The position numbers and the translations under genes are program-made. A stretch of 64,000 nucleotides of DNA from Euptelea pleiosperma. Taxonomy: Eukaryota > Streptophyta > Magnoliopsida > Ranunculales > Eupteleaceae. The stretch covers positions 17,428,435 through 17,492,434 of the forward strand of contig CM068546.1 of the NCBI GenBank assembly GCA_035048495.1, written 5' to 3'. Position 1 is the first letter of the stretch, and every line of letters starts with the position of its first letter. Below are positions 51,320 to 61,486 of this stretch, piece by piece. The notes below the pieces were generated by a model. That model saw only the letters and a list, made by a program, of their open reading frames with translations, was not told where the DNA came from and did no database searches.

Positions 51320-51895
51320 TACGGGATTGGTAATTTAATTATAAGGAGGTAAACCATCAGGTGTAAGCGAATTCAAGAACTCTCGTTGGTACAAATTTTA
51401 AACACCACATCAATGAATGGGTTTTTGGCACCGTATCAAGGTTGCCGTCATTATCTCTAAGATTTTCGATGAATGGGTTTTTGGCACCGTATCAAGGTTG
51501 CCGTCATTATCTCTAAGATTTTCGAAGAGGATTATATGCAGAGGGGAAAAGAGAATTATTCAATCACCTACATTCTTCTTTGCACAATGTTATCGAGCGA
51601 ACTTTCGGTATTTTGAAAGCAAGATGGCTCATACTTAAATAAATGCCTTCAAATAAATTATTCACACAATATGATATTATAATTACTTGTATGACAAAAG
51701 AAACATTGGCTGATTAAGAATTCACCTTTTACGAAAATGAAGAATATGTCGAGGAAGCAAACACTTGTGCAGTATATCATGAACCCCCTGCATTCGAACA
51801 ACATCCAACTCATAAGGAGATGGAAAGCAAAAGAGCACAGATAATTGAAGCGATCAAAACTACTTTTGATCAACGCAATTTAAATTTGTCTTAGA
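51320..51895 (+). pseudogene. PIF/Harbinger transposase remnant
   Basis: Reads NVIERTFGILKARWLIL near 51583-51633, the conserved third catalytic block (with the E) of Harbinger nucleases (DDE_Tnp_4/HARBI1 type), then after a stop a Glu-rich C-terminus. Upstream, a 56-bp tandem duplication (51415-51526) breaks the frame. Several stops. The second strand shows no gene. It could be a former source of the TTA-flanked MITEs in this window. Confidence 0.75.
51415..51526 (+). repeat. Perfect 56-bp tandem duplication
   Basis: gaatgggtttttggcaccgt starts at 51415 and 51471; the two units appear identical. 56 is not a multiple of three, so it shifts the transposase frame. Confidence 0.9.
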
Positions 51896-52238
51896 TACAT
51901 TGTAATATGACATATTGTCGTTACTTCTACGAATTGATGAATTTCATTTTATAAAGTTCTGAATTAAAGAGTTTCATTTAGATTGCTTGTTTTTGTGCAT
52001 TTCGCGTGTATTTATAGTGCCTTTTACAAATGACGAAAAAGCCCTGTTACGGGTCCATCGTCTTATTTGAATAAAAAAAGAAAAAAGAAATTGATCCATT
52101 TTTTCATTCCCACATTACACCTTGATAAATTTTGAGGTCACATATGTTTATAATGGAGAATATTATTTTTATGTTGAGCTGTAGCCATCTCAAGTGCTGA
52201 CATCTGTACATGACATAAGGATTCTAAATTTTTAGAAT

Positions 52239-52636
52239 GGGTCAGGCTCCGTTGACAGGCCTGAAATTACAGGATTCTGTACAGGATACAATATATGCCA
52301 CGTGGCAGACTAATGGAGGACTCCGAGCGTATGGATGTTTGTCCAATACCTAGGTGGACCTACAAATCAAAATTTAGCATGATTAGTGATTTCTAGACGT
52401 TGGATTGGACTTATTTTCATGGGTTGATATCAACTCTAGGAATTATAGCGGTATTTGAGGTACAAAGATCCAACGCCTAGAAATCACTTATCAGGCCGAA
52501 TTTTGGTTTGTAGGTCCACCTAGGGATTGGACAAACATCCATACGGTCAGAGTCCTCTTAAGAGTGTGCCATATGGCACATATTTGTGTCCTGTACAAAA
52601 TCCTGTCATTTTAGGGCTGTCAAGGGAGCCCGACCC
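52239..52636. mobile_element. Mutator-type MITE, 398 bp
   Basis: Ends GGGTCAGGCTCCGTTGACAG and the inverse of GGGTCGGGCTCCCTTGACAG. Perfect 9-bp target duplication ttttagaat (52230-52238 and 52637-52645), the Mutator length. The interior holds two opposed copies of the shared core. Confidence 0.93.
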
Positions 52637-52645
52637 TTTTAGAAT

Positions 52646-53546
52646 ATCTTCCAATTAAATCATATATGGGCCAACTCTTTCATGTACAGATGGCAGCACA
52701 CGAGATGGTTCCACAGAAAAACTCCAAATAAAAAAAAATAAAAAATAAAAATTCAATCGGACCAAAGAGATGTGAGATATGTGGACCAATACAAGCTTGT
52801 GCACGAAAAGCTTTCCGTTGTCGTAATAATTTAAAGGGAAGAATCCTATCTCCTATCTCCTATCTCCTATGTGCTGCCAAGCCAGAGCAAGTGTGAGGAT
52901 GGGGACAGGATGAATACCTACCAGTAGGAATGCGAGGGCATCGAGGTGGGAAAGGGGTTCAATGGATAATCGATAGGTTTATCCAAGTCCGCTCAAACGT
53001 GGGGAAGAAGAAGAAGAAAAAGAAAGGAACGTTGTGAATGCCACGGGGGAAACAAGTGCATGTTAGCATACCTCAAATGCACATGGGTTTGTGTTTTTGA
53101 GTGCACATGAAGCCATGTGTATATAACCCTGTGGGCCCAATACCCAGAAAGAGATAACACATAACACATGATCCTTGGCCAAGGGTGAGGCTCTCTCTCT
53201 CTTTGCATTTTATCTGGAATTTGGTTCATGGTTGGTTGGTGTTTGGTGGTGATTGATAGGAGGCCTCTCATGCCTGTTTTGAACTCTTGGGTTTTGCCAT
53301 GTGGCATACATCACATGCTTCCACCCAATTCTTTTCACCCATGGCCCTTGATGGGCTCAATGGGCCTGAAGTCACATGGCAAGATTTGATGTCACCAACA
53401 TGCAGGACAAGCAATGTTACCATTGTCCTTAGTAGCTGTCATCCTGGCTATTGGTGGTCTTTTGAGATTTATACCACACGAATCTCGAAAATAACCGACA
53501 ACCCACGGATTTATGACTAAGATTTTATTTTAGGGACGTTTTGGTC
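52646..53546. other. Intergenic, no gene recognised
   Basis: A 7-bp array (cctatct, four units) is at about 52845-52873 and a (CT)n run near 53188. The short frames on both strands at 52990-53520 have no recognised domain. Confidence 0.4.
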
Positions 53547-53554
53547 CATGTGTA

Positions 53555-53949
53555 TAGGGCCGTCTCTACCTTAAGGCCCAATGGTGAGAGAAGGCCCCCA
53601 GCCCAGGTCCCACTAATCACATGGATTTTTAGCCTACCCCTTATTAGATATACAAACAAAAAATCAACCTGATTGATTATTTCTACCCATAGATTTTTGT
53701 ACTTTTATGACATGATTCTAGCCGTAGGATTCAAGCATGTTTTTTGGGTAGTAAATTCAATGGATAGAAATCATCAATTAAGCTGATTTTTAGTGTCCAC
53801 ACACAGTCATTGGGCCCCAAAAAATGATCTATGTAGGGCCACGAGACTACTATGCATCGACTTCCAAAGATTTTCTTATTATATAGAGTTAATTTTACAT
53901 AGAATTTTCACCTTAGGCCTCAACTTGTATCGAGAGTCGAGACGGCCTG
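53555..53949. mobile_element. hAT-type MITE, 395 bp
   Basis: Ends TAGGGCCGTCTC and GAGACGGCCTG are inverse complements; perfect 8-bp duplication catgtgta (53547-53554 and 53950-53957). The same family as 55580-56104 and 58388-58760, but in opposite orientation to the first. The shared core is inside. Confidence 0.9.
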
Positions 53950-54035
53950 CATGTGTAGTGAAAAAAAGTTTAACTTAGGTTTTCAATTTTCTTTTTTCTT
54001 TTTTGGTAAGTTAAATTGCCTGCTAAATAAACTTA

Positions 54036-54245
54036 GGGTCGGGCTCCGTTGACAGATATAAAATGACAAGGACACAATATAAACCAGGTGGCACACTGTT
54101 ACAGGACTCTAACCGTACAGATGTTTTTCCTATCCCATGGTGGACCTACAAACCAAAAATCAGCCTGTAACAATGTGCCACGTGTTTCATATTGTATCCC
54201 TGTTATTTTGTCTGTCATTTTAGATCTGTCAATGGAGCCCGACCC
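54036..54245. mobile_element. Mutator-type MITE, 210-bp deletion derivative
   Basis: Ends GGGTCGGGCTCCGTTGACAG and the inverse of GGGTCGGGCTCCATTGACAG; 9-bp duplication ataaactta/ataaagtta (54027-54035 and 54246-54254) with one change. Same family as 52239-52636 but with the middle of the fold-back lost. Confidence 0.88.
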
Positions 54246-54597
54246 ATAAAGTTATTGTCTGGTGGACCATTGATTTCTTGAATCCAACGGTTAATGACCT
54301 CAAACCCAGAACATTTTTTTTTATTTTTTTTGGTCAACCATGAGATAACATGACTAAAAAGGAGAAATTAATGATCACATGGTCCGGGGTCCAAGGACGT
54401 TTTCAGAGTACACAACGGTGTTGTTCTGTCATTGGCCAAAAATGTACTTCGAGTTACATACAAGTCATTTTCAAATTTTAGTTAATTAATTACTTAAGTA
54501 AATCGAGTAGACTTTTTACCAATGACAAAACGACACTATTGCGCACTGTGCACCATGACAACGTCCATGAACCCCGGACCATGTGAGTAATGATCTT

Positions 54598-54722
54598 TTA
54601 TATATAAATACATAGAGAGAGAGAGAGCTGCAAGTGCAAGAACCGGTGTCAATGGTGAGCACAAGTCAATGATGGATTCTTTCACGGCTTTTGGGCTTGA
54701 GGGGCAAGAGCGGAAAACACAG
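54598..54722 (+). promoter_or_regulatory. Possible promoter and first exon, weak
   Basis: tatatataaatac is followed by a (GA)n tract and, about 70 bp on, an ATG (54669) with a short frame reading MMDSFTAFGLEGQERKTQ up to gtaaat, a plausible donor. No downstream exon was recognised. It may be a decayed gene start or chance. Confidence 0.25.
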
Positions 54723-55129
54723 GTAAATTTGTTTTTGCGACTTCCCTGTTCCCACCAGTTCTCTATTTTAACTTTTTCTTTACTTCAGACCTACGATCTC
54801 GGCGTTAAATGCGGGCCGTTACTTAATAAAAGAACAAAATACGGAATGGTACAGTGTACGGTCAAAAAGCAACGAGTGCTGTTTTGCTCACCGACGTCGA
54901 TATTAGCCACGTGGTTCATTCTTGTAGACCATTCACTGTATATATTTTTGGCCTGGAAACCGACAATCAGCCTGATTAGTAACTCTTAAAGTGTGCCATG
55001 TGCCTCATTTAGACGTTGGTGAGCGTGGTGAGCAAAGACCTTGGCGAGCAAATCCCAACTCAAAAGAAACCAAAACCAGAATGAAATCTATGGATTATAA
55101 AATACTAGAGAATGGAATGATTACATATT

Positions 55130-55454
55130 GGGTATTTTAGTAACACCCCCCTAAAATCTGAAAGTAATTAGTAATGCCCCCCTTATACTTTAAACCTTTA
55201 GGGTTACCCCCTTGACCTAGTTTAACCATCATTTGACTAACGTTTAAACGTGACATGCATCATGCGCCTGTTAATTCACACCTATGAAAGGACAATAATA
55301 TTGCAAGTACAGTGCTAACAACGTGTGATTCAAGTCTTTTAAGCTAAGTCAACCACTGTTAAACTAGGTCAAGGGAGGTAATCTTAAAGTTTGAAAGTAC
55401 AAAGGGGTATTACTAATTACTTTCAAATTTCAAGGGGGTGTTACTAAAATACCC
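55130..55454. mobile_element. Long-TIR Mutator-type MITE, 325 bp
   Basis: Arms of over 100 bp face each other: gggtattttagtaacacccc at the left and its inverse ggggtgttactaaaataccc at the right, continuing through 'gacctagtttaac'/'gttaaactaggtc'. Flanks ttacatatt (55121-55129) and tgacatatt (55455-55463) are a 9-bp duplication with one change. It does not contain the shared core. Confidence 0.85.
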
Positions 55455-55579
55455 TGACATATTTGCCCAAGACGCCTTTGAGCACTAGTACGAGCAAAAA
55501 TATAACTGTTAGAACTCATCGATCAAGCTGATTTTTTTTGTAGGTAGGTCCATCAAGAGGGACCAAACATCCATACGGC

Positions 55580-56104
55580 AGGGCAGGTCTCGATACAAGT
55601 TGAGGCCTAAGGCGAAAACTCTATACAAAGCCTATTTTTTAATATTTAATATATTAATATATATGACATTAATTAAAAAAAATTAAATCTATATTATTGG
55701 AAATATTTATATAAAAACTTTTCTTGATAATAATCAAAAACCACGGAAAAAAATTTAGATGCAGAGGAACCTGGTGCAGTCGACTCTCGCGGGCCTACAT
55801 AGATCATTTTTTGGGCCTAATAACTGTATGGATGTGCAGCCCACCTATTGGGGATAAACACACAAAATCAGCTTGATTGATGATTTCTAGCCATTAGATT
55901 TACTACCCAAAAAACATGCTTGAATCCAATATGGCTAGAATCATGTCCTAAAGGTACTAAAATCTATGACTAAATATATTAATCGTGCTGATTTTTGGTT
56001 TGTGTCTCCAATAATGGATGAGCTAAAAATCCTTATGGTTAGTGGGACCTGGGCTGGGGGCCTTAGGCGACTGCCTTAATGACCTTAAGGTAGAGCTGGC
56101 CCTG
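55580..56104. mobile_element. hAT-type MITE, 525 bp
   Basis: Ends agggcaggtctcgatac and the inverse of cagggccagctctacc; flanks catacggc (55572-55579) and catagggc (56105-56112), an 8-bp duplication with one change. Interior includes an AT-rich block (55620-55760) and the shared core pair (55830-56040). Confidence 0.7.
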
Positions 56105-56112
56105 CATAGGGC

Positions 56113-56841
56113 CAGCGAGCCTTAAAGGATGCTCCCCCGTGCATTTTCGGGATGGGAGAACAACAGTAGTCTATGTAACACTATTATTATCTTTTTTCTT
56201 CGTTCATTTGACATTTTCTTATTTTTAAGATATTATTAAATAACTTAGTAAGTCAAGACAATCCAATTCTTCCAATCTATTTTTACACTGCTATTGAGAT
56301 ACCATTTCGTCATAAGGCCTTAACCCCCAAATGGATGGTGGATCTCCGCCACAAACACCCGATTTTGACAAATGCTTTGTCGGGGAGTGCCGAGGGGATG
56401 GGCAACCCACTAGTTTCCTATAAAAAGAAGAAAAAAAGATAGTCTCACATATCAAACGTAAAAAATAATGTTGGCAAAACAATTGTTAGTTTTACAAAAA
56501 AGAGCACAGTTGTGTCTTATTCTGAAGATAAACTAAAGGGCATTTTAGCTGATAGAATGAGAGAGAGAGCATAGTATATGTAAATGTATTCTAATTTACT
56601 TGTTTGGGTTCTCAGATTTGTTTCTTTCCTTAATAGAGTATTTAAGTAGGGGGCTCGGACTATATGTGCCAGGGGCGTATTTGCAAAATATATAGAACGG
56701 CCCAACGAATCTTTCCCCACATCACCTCAATTTCAAAAAATAAAAAAAAATCTACTTGGTTGCGGTTGTGGCACAACTTGATCAGGGCCTTTTTGTTTGG
56801 TATGTGCGGCCCTAGCGCATATAATCCGAGCCTTCTAAGTA
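56113..56841. other. Intergenic, no gene recognised
   Basis: AT-rich, only short frames. Nothing assigned. Confidence 0.4.
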
Positions 56842-56849
56842 GATATAGC

Positions 56850-57299
56850 CAGTGGCGGAGCCAGGATTCTATTCCAAGGGGGGCAAGGCAGCAAGAGAGT
56901 ATCAAAGTAGGGCAGATGGGCCCACTGACTGCATGGATATACCCATCCTTTGGTAGATATTCATACTGAAAATCTGCTTGTTTGATGCTTTCTAGCCGTT
57001 GGATTTAGTTCCCCAATTTTTTTTAATCCAACGGCTAGAATCATGCCTTAAAAAGCACTAAAATCTAATGGCTAGAGATTGGCTATCAGGCTGATTTTTG
57101 GTGTGAATATCCACCAAGGGGTGGGCTAAAACATCCATGCGGTCAATGGGCAAGAGAGCAGCTGTGAGATTGAGGGGGGGCAACATGGTGCACCTCTACC
57201 TTGTTGCAGTATTTTTCCTCTGGAGATTTTTTTTTTGTTGTCAATTTTAAAGTTGAGGGGAGGCAACTGCCCCCTCTCGCCCCCCTGGCTCCGCCACTG
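56850..57299. mobile_element. hAT-type MITE, 450 bp
   Basis: Ends CAGTGGCGGAGCCAGG and CCTGGCTCCGCCACTG are perfect inverse complements, with a perfect 8-bp duplication gatatagc (56842-56849 and 57300-57307). CAGTGGCGGAGCC is a familiar plant hAT terminus. Interior holds two opposed shared-core copies (56930-57010 and 57060-57150). Confidence 0.93.
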
Positions 57300-57609
57300 G
57301 ATATAGCCCTCCTTATTGGTCTGTTAAGATGAAGTACACTTTAAAAAATAGTTTGGTACCATGGGATGATTCTGTCCCATATATTCATGTTTATGCCACA
57401 AAATTATAAAAATGCCCTCCCTCCTTTAATGAAATGCCAAGTGTCCTATTATTTGTGCATCTTACATCAATTATAATACCCCAGTACTTTTATCACCACT
57501 CGATCATCCATCCGATACAATGTTGGAACGATGGTGTAGTGTACCACTACCACTGCAATATATGGGATCGTTGAATTATTATTCATATATATGTAGGATA
57601 ATTATAGTG

Positions 57610-57855
57610 TCCAACCGCGTTTGACTCAAACGAACGCTGTGGGGCCCACATGGGCGATTTTGGTGAGGATGATCTCCTCATCATTCAGACCATCCTCCAA
57701 AAATATTAGTCCAGTCTGAGTTTTCTGACCCCTCCCCACCAAAATGTGTTCTACATTCTGACCCGTTCAGTTTCTGAAGAGCTGGTGGGCACCCAAAATC
57801 AGCCTCAGGGCTCTCTCCATGTGGGTCCCACAGCGCTCGTTTGAATGAAACCACA
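57610..57855. repeat. Fold-back repeat
   Basis: caaacgaacgctgtggggcc (near 57627) and gggtcccacagcgctcgttt (near 57823) are near-complementary arms. Between them are 'gggcgattttgg' and 'ccaaaatcagcctc'. Terminal bases and target duplication were not resolved; it is a MITE of unknown type. Confidence 0.6.
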
Positions 57856-58013
57856 GGTATAACCTTATAACAACCCTAATTAATATAGAAAGGAAACAAC
57901 TGGCATGACTGTTACATAATTGTGTGAAGGGGAACACAGTGGAGACAAATCCACGCCATACACTTGGATTGTGATGCGCTACTACTTTCGTGTCGTGGGA
58001 CAAAAACGACCCA

Positions 58014-58205
58014 GAACACAATTATCTACACGACTTATGCAACAAACGGGACTCGATTGCGACGACCCATGTTTTTTGCCGGTTTAATTTTTTTTTTTGT
58101 TTCTAATCGGTAATTATATGGCCTTCAGGACCCTGAACACAATTATTTCTACGACTTATACAGCGAAGGGGACTTGATTGTGACGATCCATGTTTTTTTG
58201 GTTTT
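58014..58205 (+). repeat. Imperfect tandem duplication, 121-bp period
   Basis: gaacacaattatctacacg at 58014 and gaacacaattatttctacg at 58135 begin two similar blocks, each ending in 'ccatgttttttt'. Confidence 0.7.
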
Positions 58206-58387
58206 TTTTTTTTCTAAAACGACCCCTACATTATCGCTTAAACCCCAAGGGTTGAGTGGGTCAAGACAGAGGTTCTGAGTTCAACTCTCCTAGGGGGCCA
58301 ACCCCTGGGAGAATAACAATAAGTGGCCCAGTCCACATCAACTCTCCCAGTACACTAGGCACATGGGGAAGGGGTGATTCACGTTCC

Positions 58388-58760
58388 CCGTGGGCAGGGC
58401 TGGCTCTGCATTAAGGCCATTAAGGCGGTCCCACTAACTACATAAATTTTTAGCCCACCCCTTATTGGATATACAAAACCAAAGATCAACTTGATTGATT
58501 ATCTCTAGCCGTATATATATTTAGTACTTTTTATGACATGATTCTCACCGTTGGATTCAAGCATGTGTTTTGGATAGTTTTGGATTCAATGGGAGTCCTT
58601 TGCATCTAAATTTTTGATTATCAAGAATAGTTTTGATATGAAGATTTTCAATTATATAGAGTTTAATTTTTTAATTAATTAATATCATATATATTAATAT
58701 AAAAGGGCCTTATATAAAGTTTTTTGTTTGAGGGCCCTACTAAAATGTGTGAGGGCCCTA
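58388..58760. mobile_element. hAT-type MITE relative, right end unclear
   Basis: Starts cagggctggctctgcattaagg, like the ends of 53555-53949 and 55580-56104, and has the same internal order (ttagcccaccccttattgg, gattgattatctctagccg, then the AT-rich block). The right end runs into a small duplication (gagggccctactaaaatgtg twice) and no duplication was found. Confidence 0.6.
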
Positions 58761-59900
58761 CTAAAATGTGAAATTTTTGTTTTAATTTATTTCATTTTTT
58801 TCTTCTAACTAGCAGAATGAGTGAAGTTACTAATGGCGCTCTCACCTTTGGTGACCAATGAGTACAATAGCCAGCAAACCCTAATCATGGTTGACATCAT
58901 CACCATCTGTGCTGGTTTTGGTCAATGGGCCGTATTCAAAGGGTCTCTTCTAGACGTTTTAGTGGGATCTTTGACTAACTACAACTTCTTGTTATAGACT
59001 TAGATGCAGACAAAATAATTTCATGTTTCCTCTTTTGTGAAAGCGTCATGTAGAACTTGGTAAAAGTAGAAAGTAGTTCTTCTCCCTAAGTGCTTTTGTT
59101 GGCAAGCTGAAAAATAAGTGCTTTTGTTGGCAACAAATTAAAATTTATTCATGAATAGACCTATAGCTGTAACCAAACACTCTTGGAGCTCCCATTAATA
59201 GGCCAACTTGTACATATATATATATATGCAGATTCTTCGATTGTTCTTTCGATCAGCTTCATACACGCATATCGAAAACATTTTGATCCAATCTCATCTA
59301 GACCTTACTCGAAGTCTTCAGAGTTCTCAAAATCAATACCCCATCACCCCAAGTCATTAAGATATCCAAGGTTTTAGGGTCAGCATTGACCTAAAAATGA
59401 AAAGTTTTTTAAACCTTGAATCTGAATCCCTTACTTCAACTATAATTAAGCGCATTTAGTTTAAAAAAAAAATATTCAAATGAATTTGGTTTTACCGTAA
59501 TCGGATTCTTGGAGTTCCAAAATGAGAGCTTTTCTGATCAACTTTTAATAAACCCTGATTTGTTGTTTTTCACATGAAACGGTATTCTCATCTTACTAAA
59601 TGATTTCATCAAGACCGATTTATTGAAAAGTACTTACTAAGCTTTCAATCAAGTCCAATTTTTTGTTTTCCATTTTGGTAAGTTTTTCGAGTGAAATGAC
59701 CAAAATATCACTAATTGGGACCCGACTTTGAATTTTGAATTTCAAATGAGGTTATCAATATCAAATATGATTTTCTCATAAAAGAGTTTTCAAATGACGT
59801 GCGAAAGTGAACCTTTGAAGGTTCACCTCCCCCCCTTTGAGTCTTCGAAGACGCATGTACTTTGAAGGTTCACTCTCTACCCCCAATGAGCTTAGCCCGC
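58761..59900. other. Intergenic, no gene recognised
   Basis: AT-rich with a short TA run near 59215. Nothing assigned. Confidence 0.4.
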
Positions 59901-59904
59901 CTAA

Positions 59905-60180
59905 TGTGTGGCCCACTTATGATGTATGGGCTCTCTTAACATATAGCACATGTATGATCTATCAACACCCCTCTTATTTGGGACCTACACATGATCCATC
60001 AACTTATGTTCTTATGTGGGGCCCACATGATTTATCGACCCTATTAATATGTGGGACCCACATGATTTATCAACTCTAGTTATTATGTGCGGCTCACACG
60101 AACTAACGATCTTTGTTCTTACGTTGGGCTCGCAGCATCTATTAACATTTGTTCTTATATGGGTCTCGCAGGGTCGTGTA
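59905..60180. repeat. Degenerate tandem array 'gtggggcccacatgatttatcaaccct'
   Basis: About six to seven units of roughly 40 bp: each has a 'tgggncccacatgat' box followed by 'ctatcaacncct-tt-cttat'. Unit length varies. It is bordered by GAAG/CTTC-rich palindromic text (59780-59880 and 60200-60290), so the array may lie inside a larger MITE. Confidence 0.65.
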
Positions 60181-60289
60181 GAACCAAACGTTGGTCTTAA
60201 CCTTTAAAGGTACGCACCTTGAAGACGTGGACCTTCAAGACACACGTCTTCGGTTGAAGACGTGCTACCAAACATAGCCTTATTCAAAT

Positions 60290-61486
60290 GGTCTGTACCT
60301 AATTGACAGACCTAATAAAGCTTTGCATGTTGACTCTTTGGAAACTAGCCATGTCTGGCACAGTTGATTGGGTCATCCCTTTGACCGTGTGTTAATTATC
60401 TAGTCTATTTCCTTCTATTACTTCTACTAAAACTCATATTTGTGAAGTTTGTCAATTATCTAAACAAACTCATCTTCCCTTTGTTTTATCGTTGTCTAAG
60501 TCTGCTGAACATTTTGAGTTGATTGATTCTAATGTGTGGGGACCTGCTCCAATTGAATTTTACGTTGGTTATAAATATTTTATTCTGTTTATTGATGATT
60601 GGTCTCGTGCTACTTGGCTTTATTTGTTAAAATTTAAAACTGAGGTGGTTCATGTTTTTAAGGATTTTCATAATATGGTCACTAATCAATTTGGTTCTTA
60701 TATAAGATTTTTCTTTTAGATAATGGTTTGATTATACTAAAGGTCTCTTTCGGACTATTTAAGAAGTCAAAGAATCATCCACCAAACTAGTTGTTGGCAC
60801 CCCACAACAGAACGGTGCGGTCGATAGAAAAAATAGATATTATCACCGGATCTATTATGTTTCAGATGAATGTTCCCAAATGATACTGGTCTCAGAGAGT
60901 TCTTACTGCCACATATTTGATAAATCAACTCCCCAGTCGTATTCTCAATTTCAAATCCCCTCTTGAGGTTCTTAAAGGTCGATCACTCGACCTCTCCCAT
61001 TTATGAGTATTTTGGTGCTTTTGTCATGTGCATATCTCTACAAAACATCAAGATAAACGTGAAGCACGTGCCACAAGATGTATATTTTTTGGGTATTCCT
61101 CCACCAGAAAGAGATACAAGTGTTATGACTGTAAAGCTCACAAGTTGTTTATCTCTCGCAATGTGCACTTCGTTGAGACAAAATCCTACTTTGGAAATCA
61201 ATTGAGTAGTGATTCTGGGTCTCGGCCCCACGGGGGTGTCTTAATGATATGGTTCCTCTTCCAACGGTTAGCACTAGTTCAGGTTGCGCTAGCTAAGAAT
61301 CGCCCTGAACTAATCATGAATATTGAGATAGTTCCTACCCCATAACCACAAGTAATTGAAGAAACTGTGGCGGGTACTTCGGGCACGGTTCAACGACAAT
61401 CGACCAGAGTTCATCGTCTACCGGCCAAGATGCATGATTTTTTCACTTACCATACTACTTTTCCCATCCTGAATTATGTCCATTAT
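60290..61486 (+). pseudogene. Copia integrase and pol remnant, left part
   Basis: Plus strand. Integrase zinc-binding end (CEVCQLSKQTHLPF), then [20 protein letters not shown], where the usual catalytic Asp of HSDVWGP is Asn, WSRATWLYLL, TPQQNGAVDRK after a shift, and CIFFGYSSTRKRYKCYD. It is interrupted at 61487 by a solo LTR; the same pol continues at 63282. Many stops; an old copy from a different family than elements 1 and 2. Confidence 0.82.

Noticed and set aside
53287..53520. A 77-codon plus-strand frame between MITEs
   Set aside because: No domain, no splice context and overlapping frames on the other strand.
59837..60079. An 80-codon frame with repeated HDLST-like text
   Set aside because: It is a translation of the tandem array at 59905-60180.
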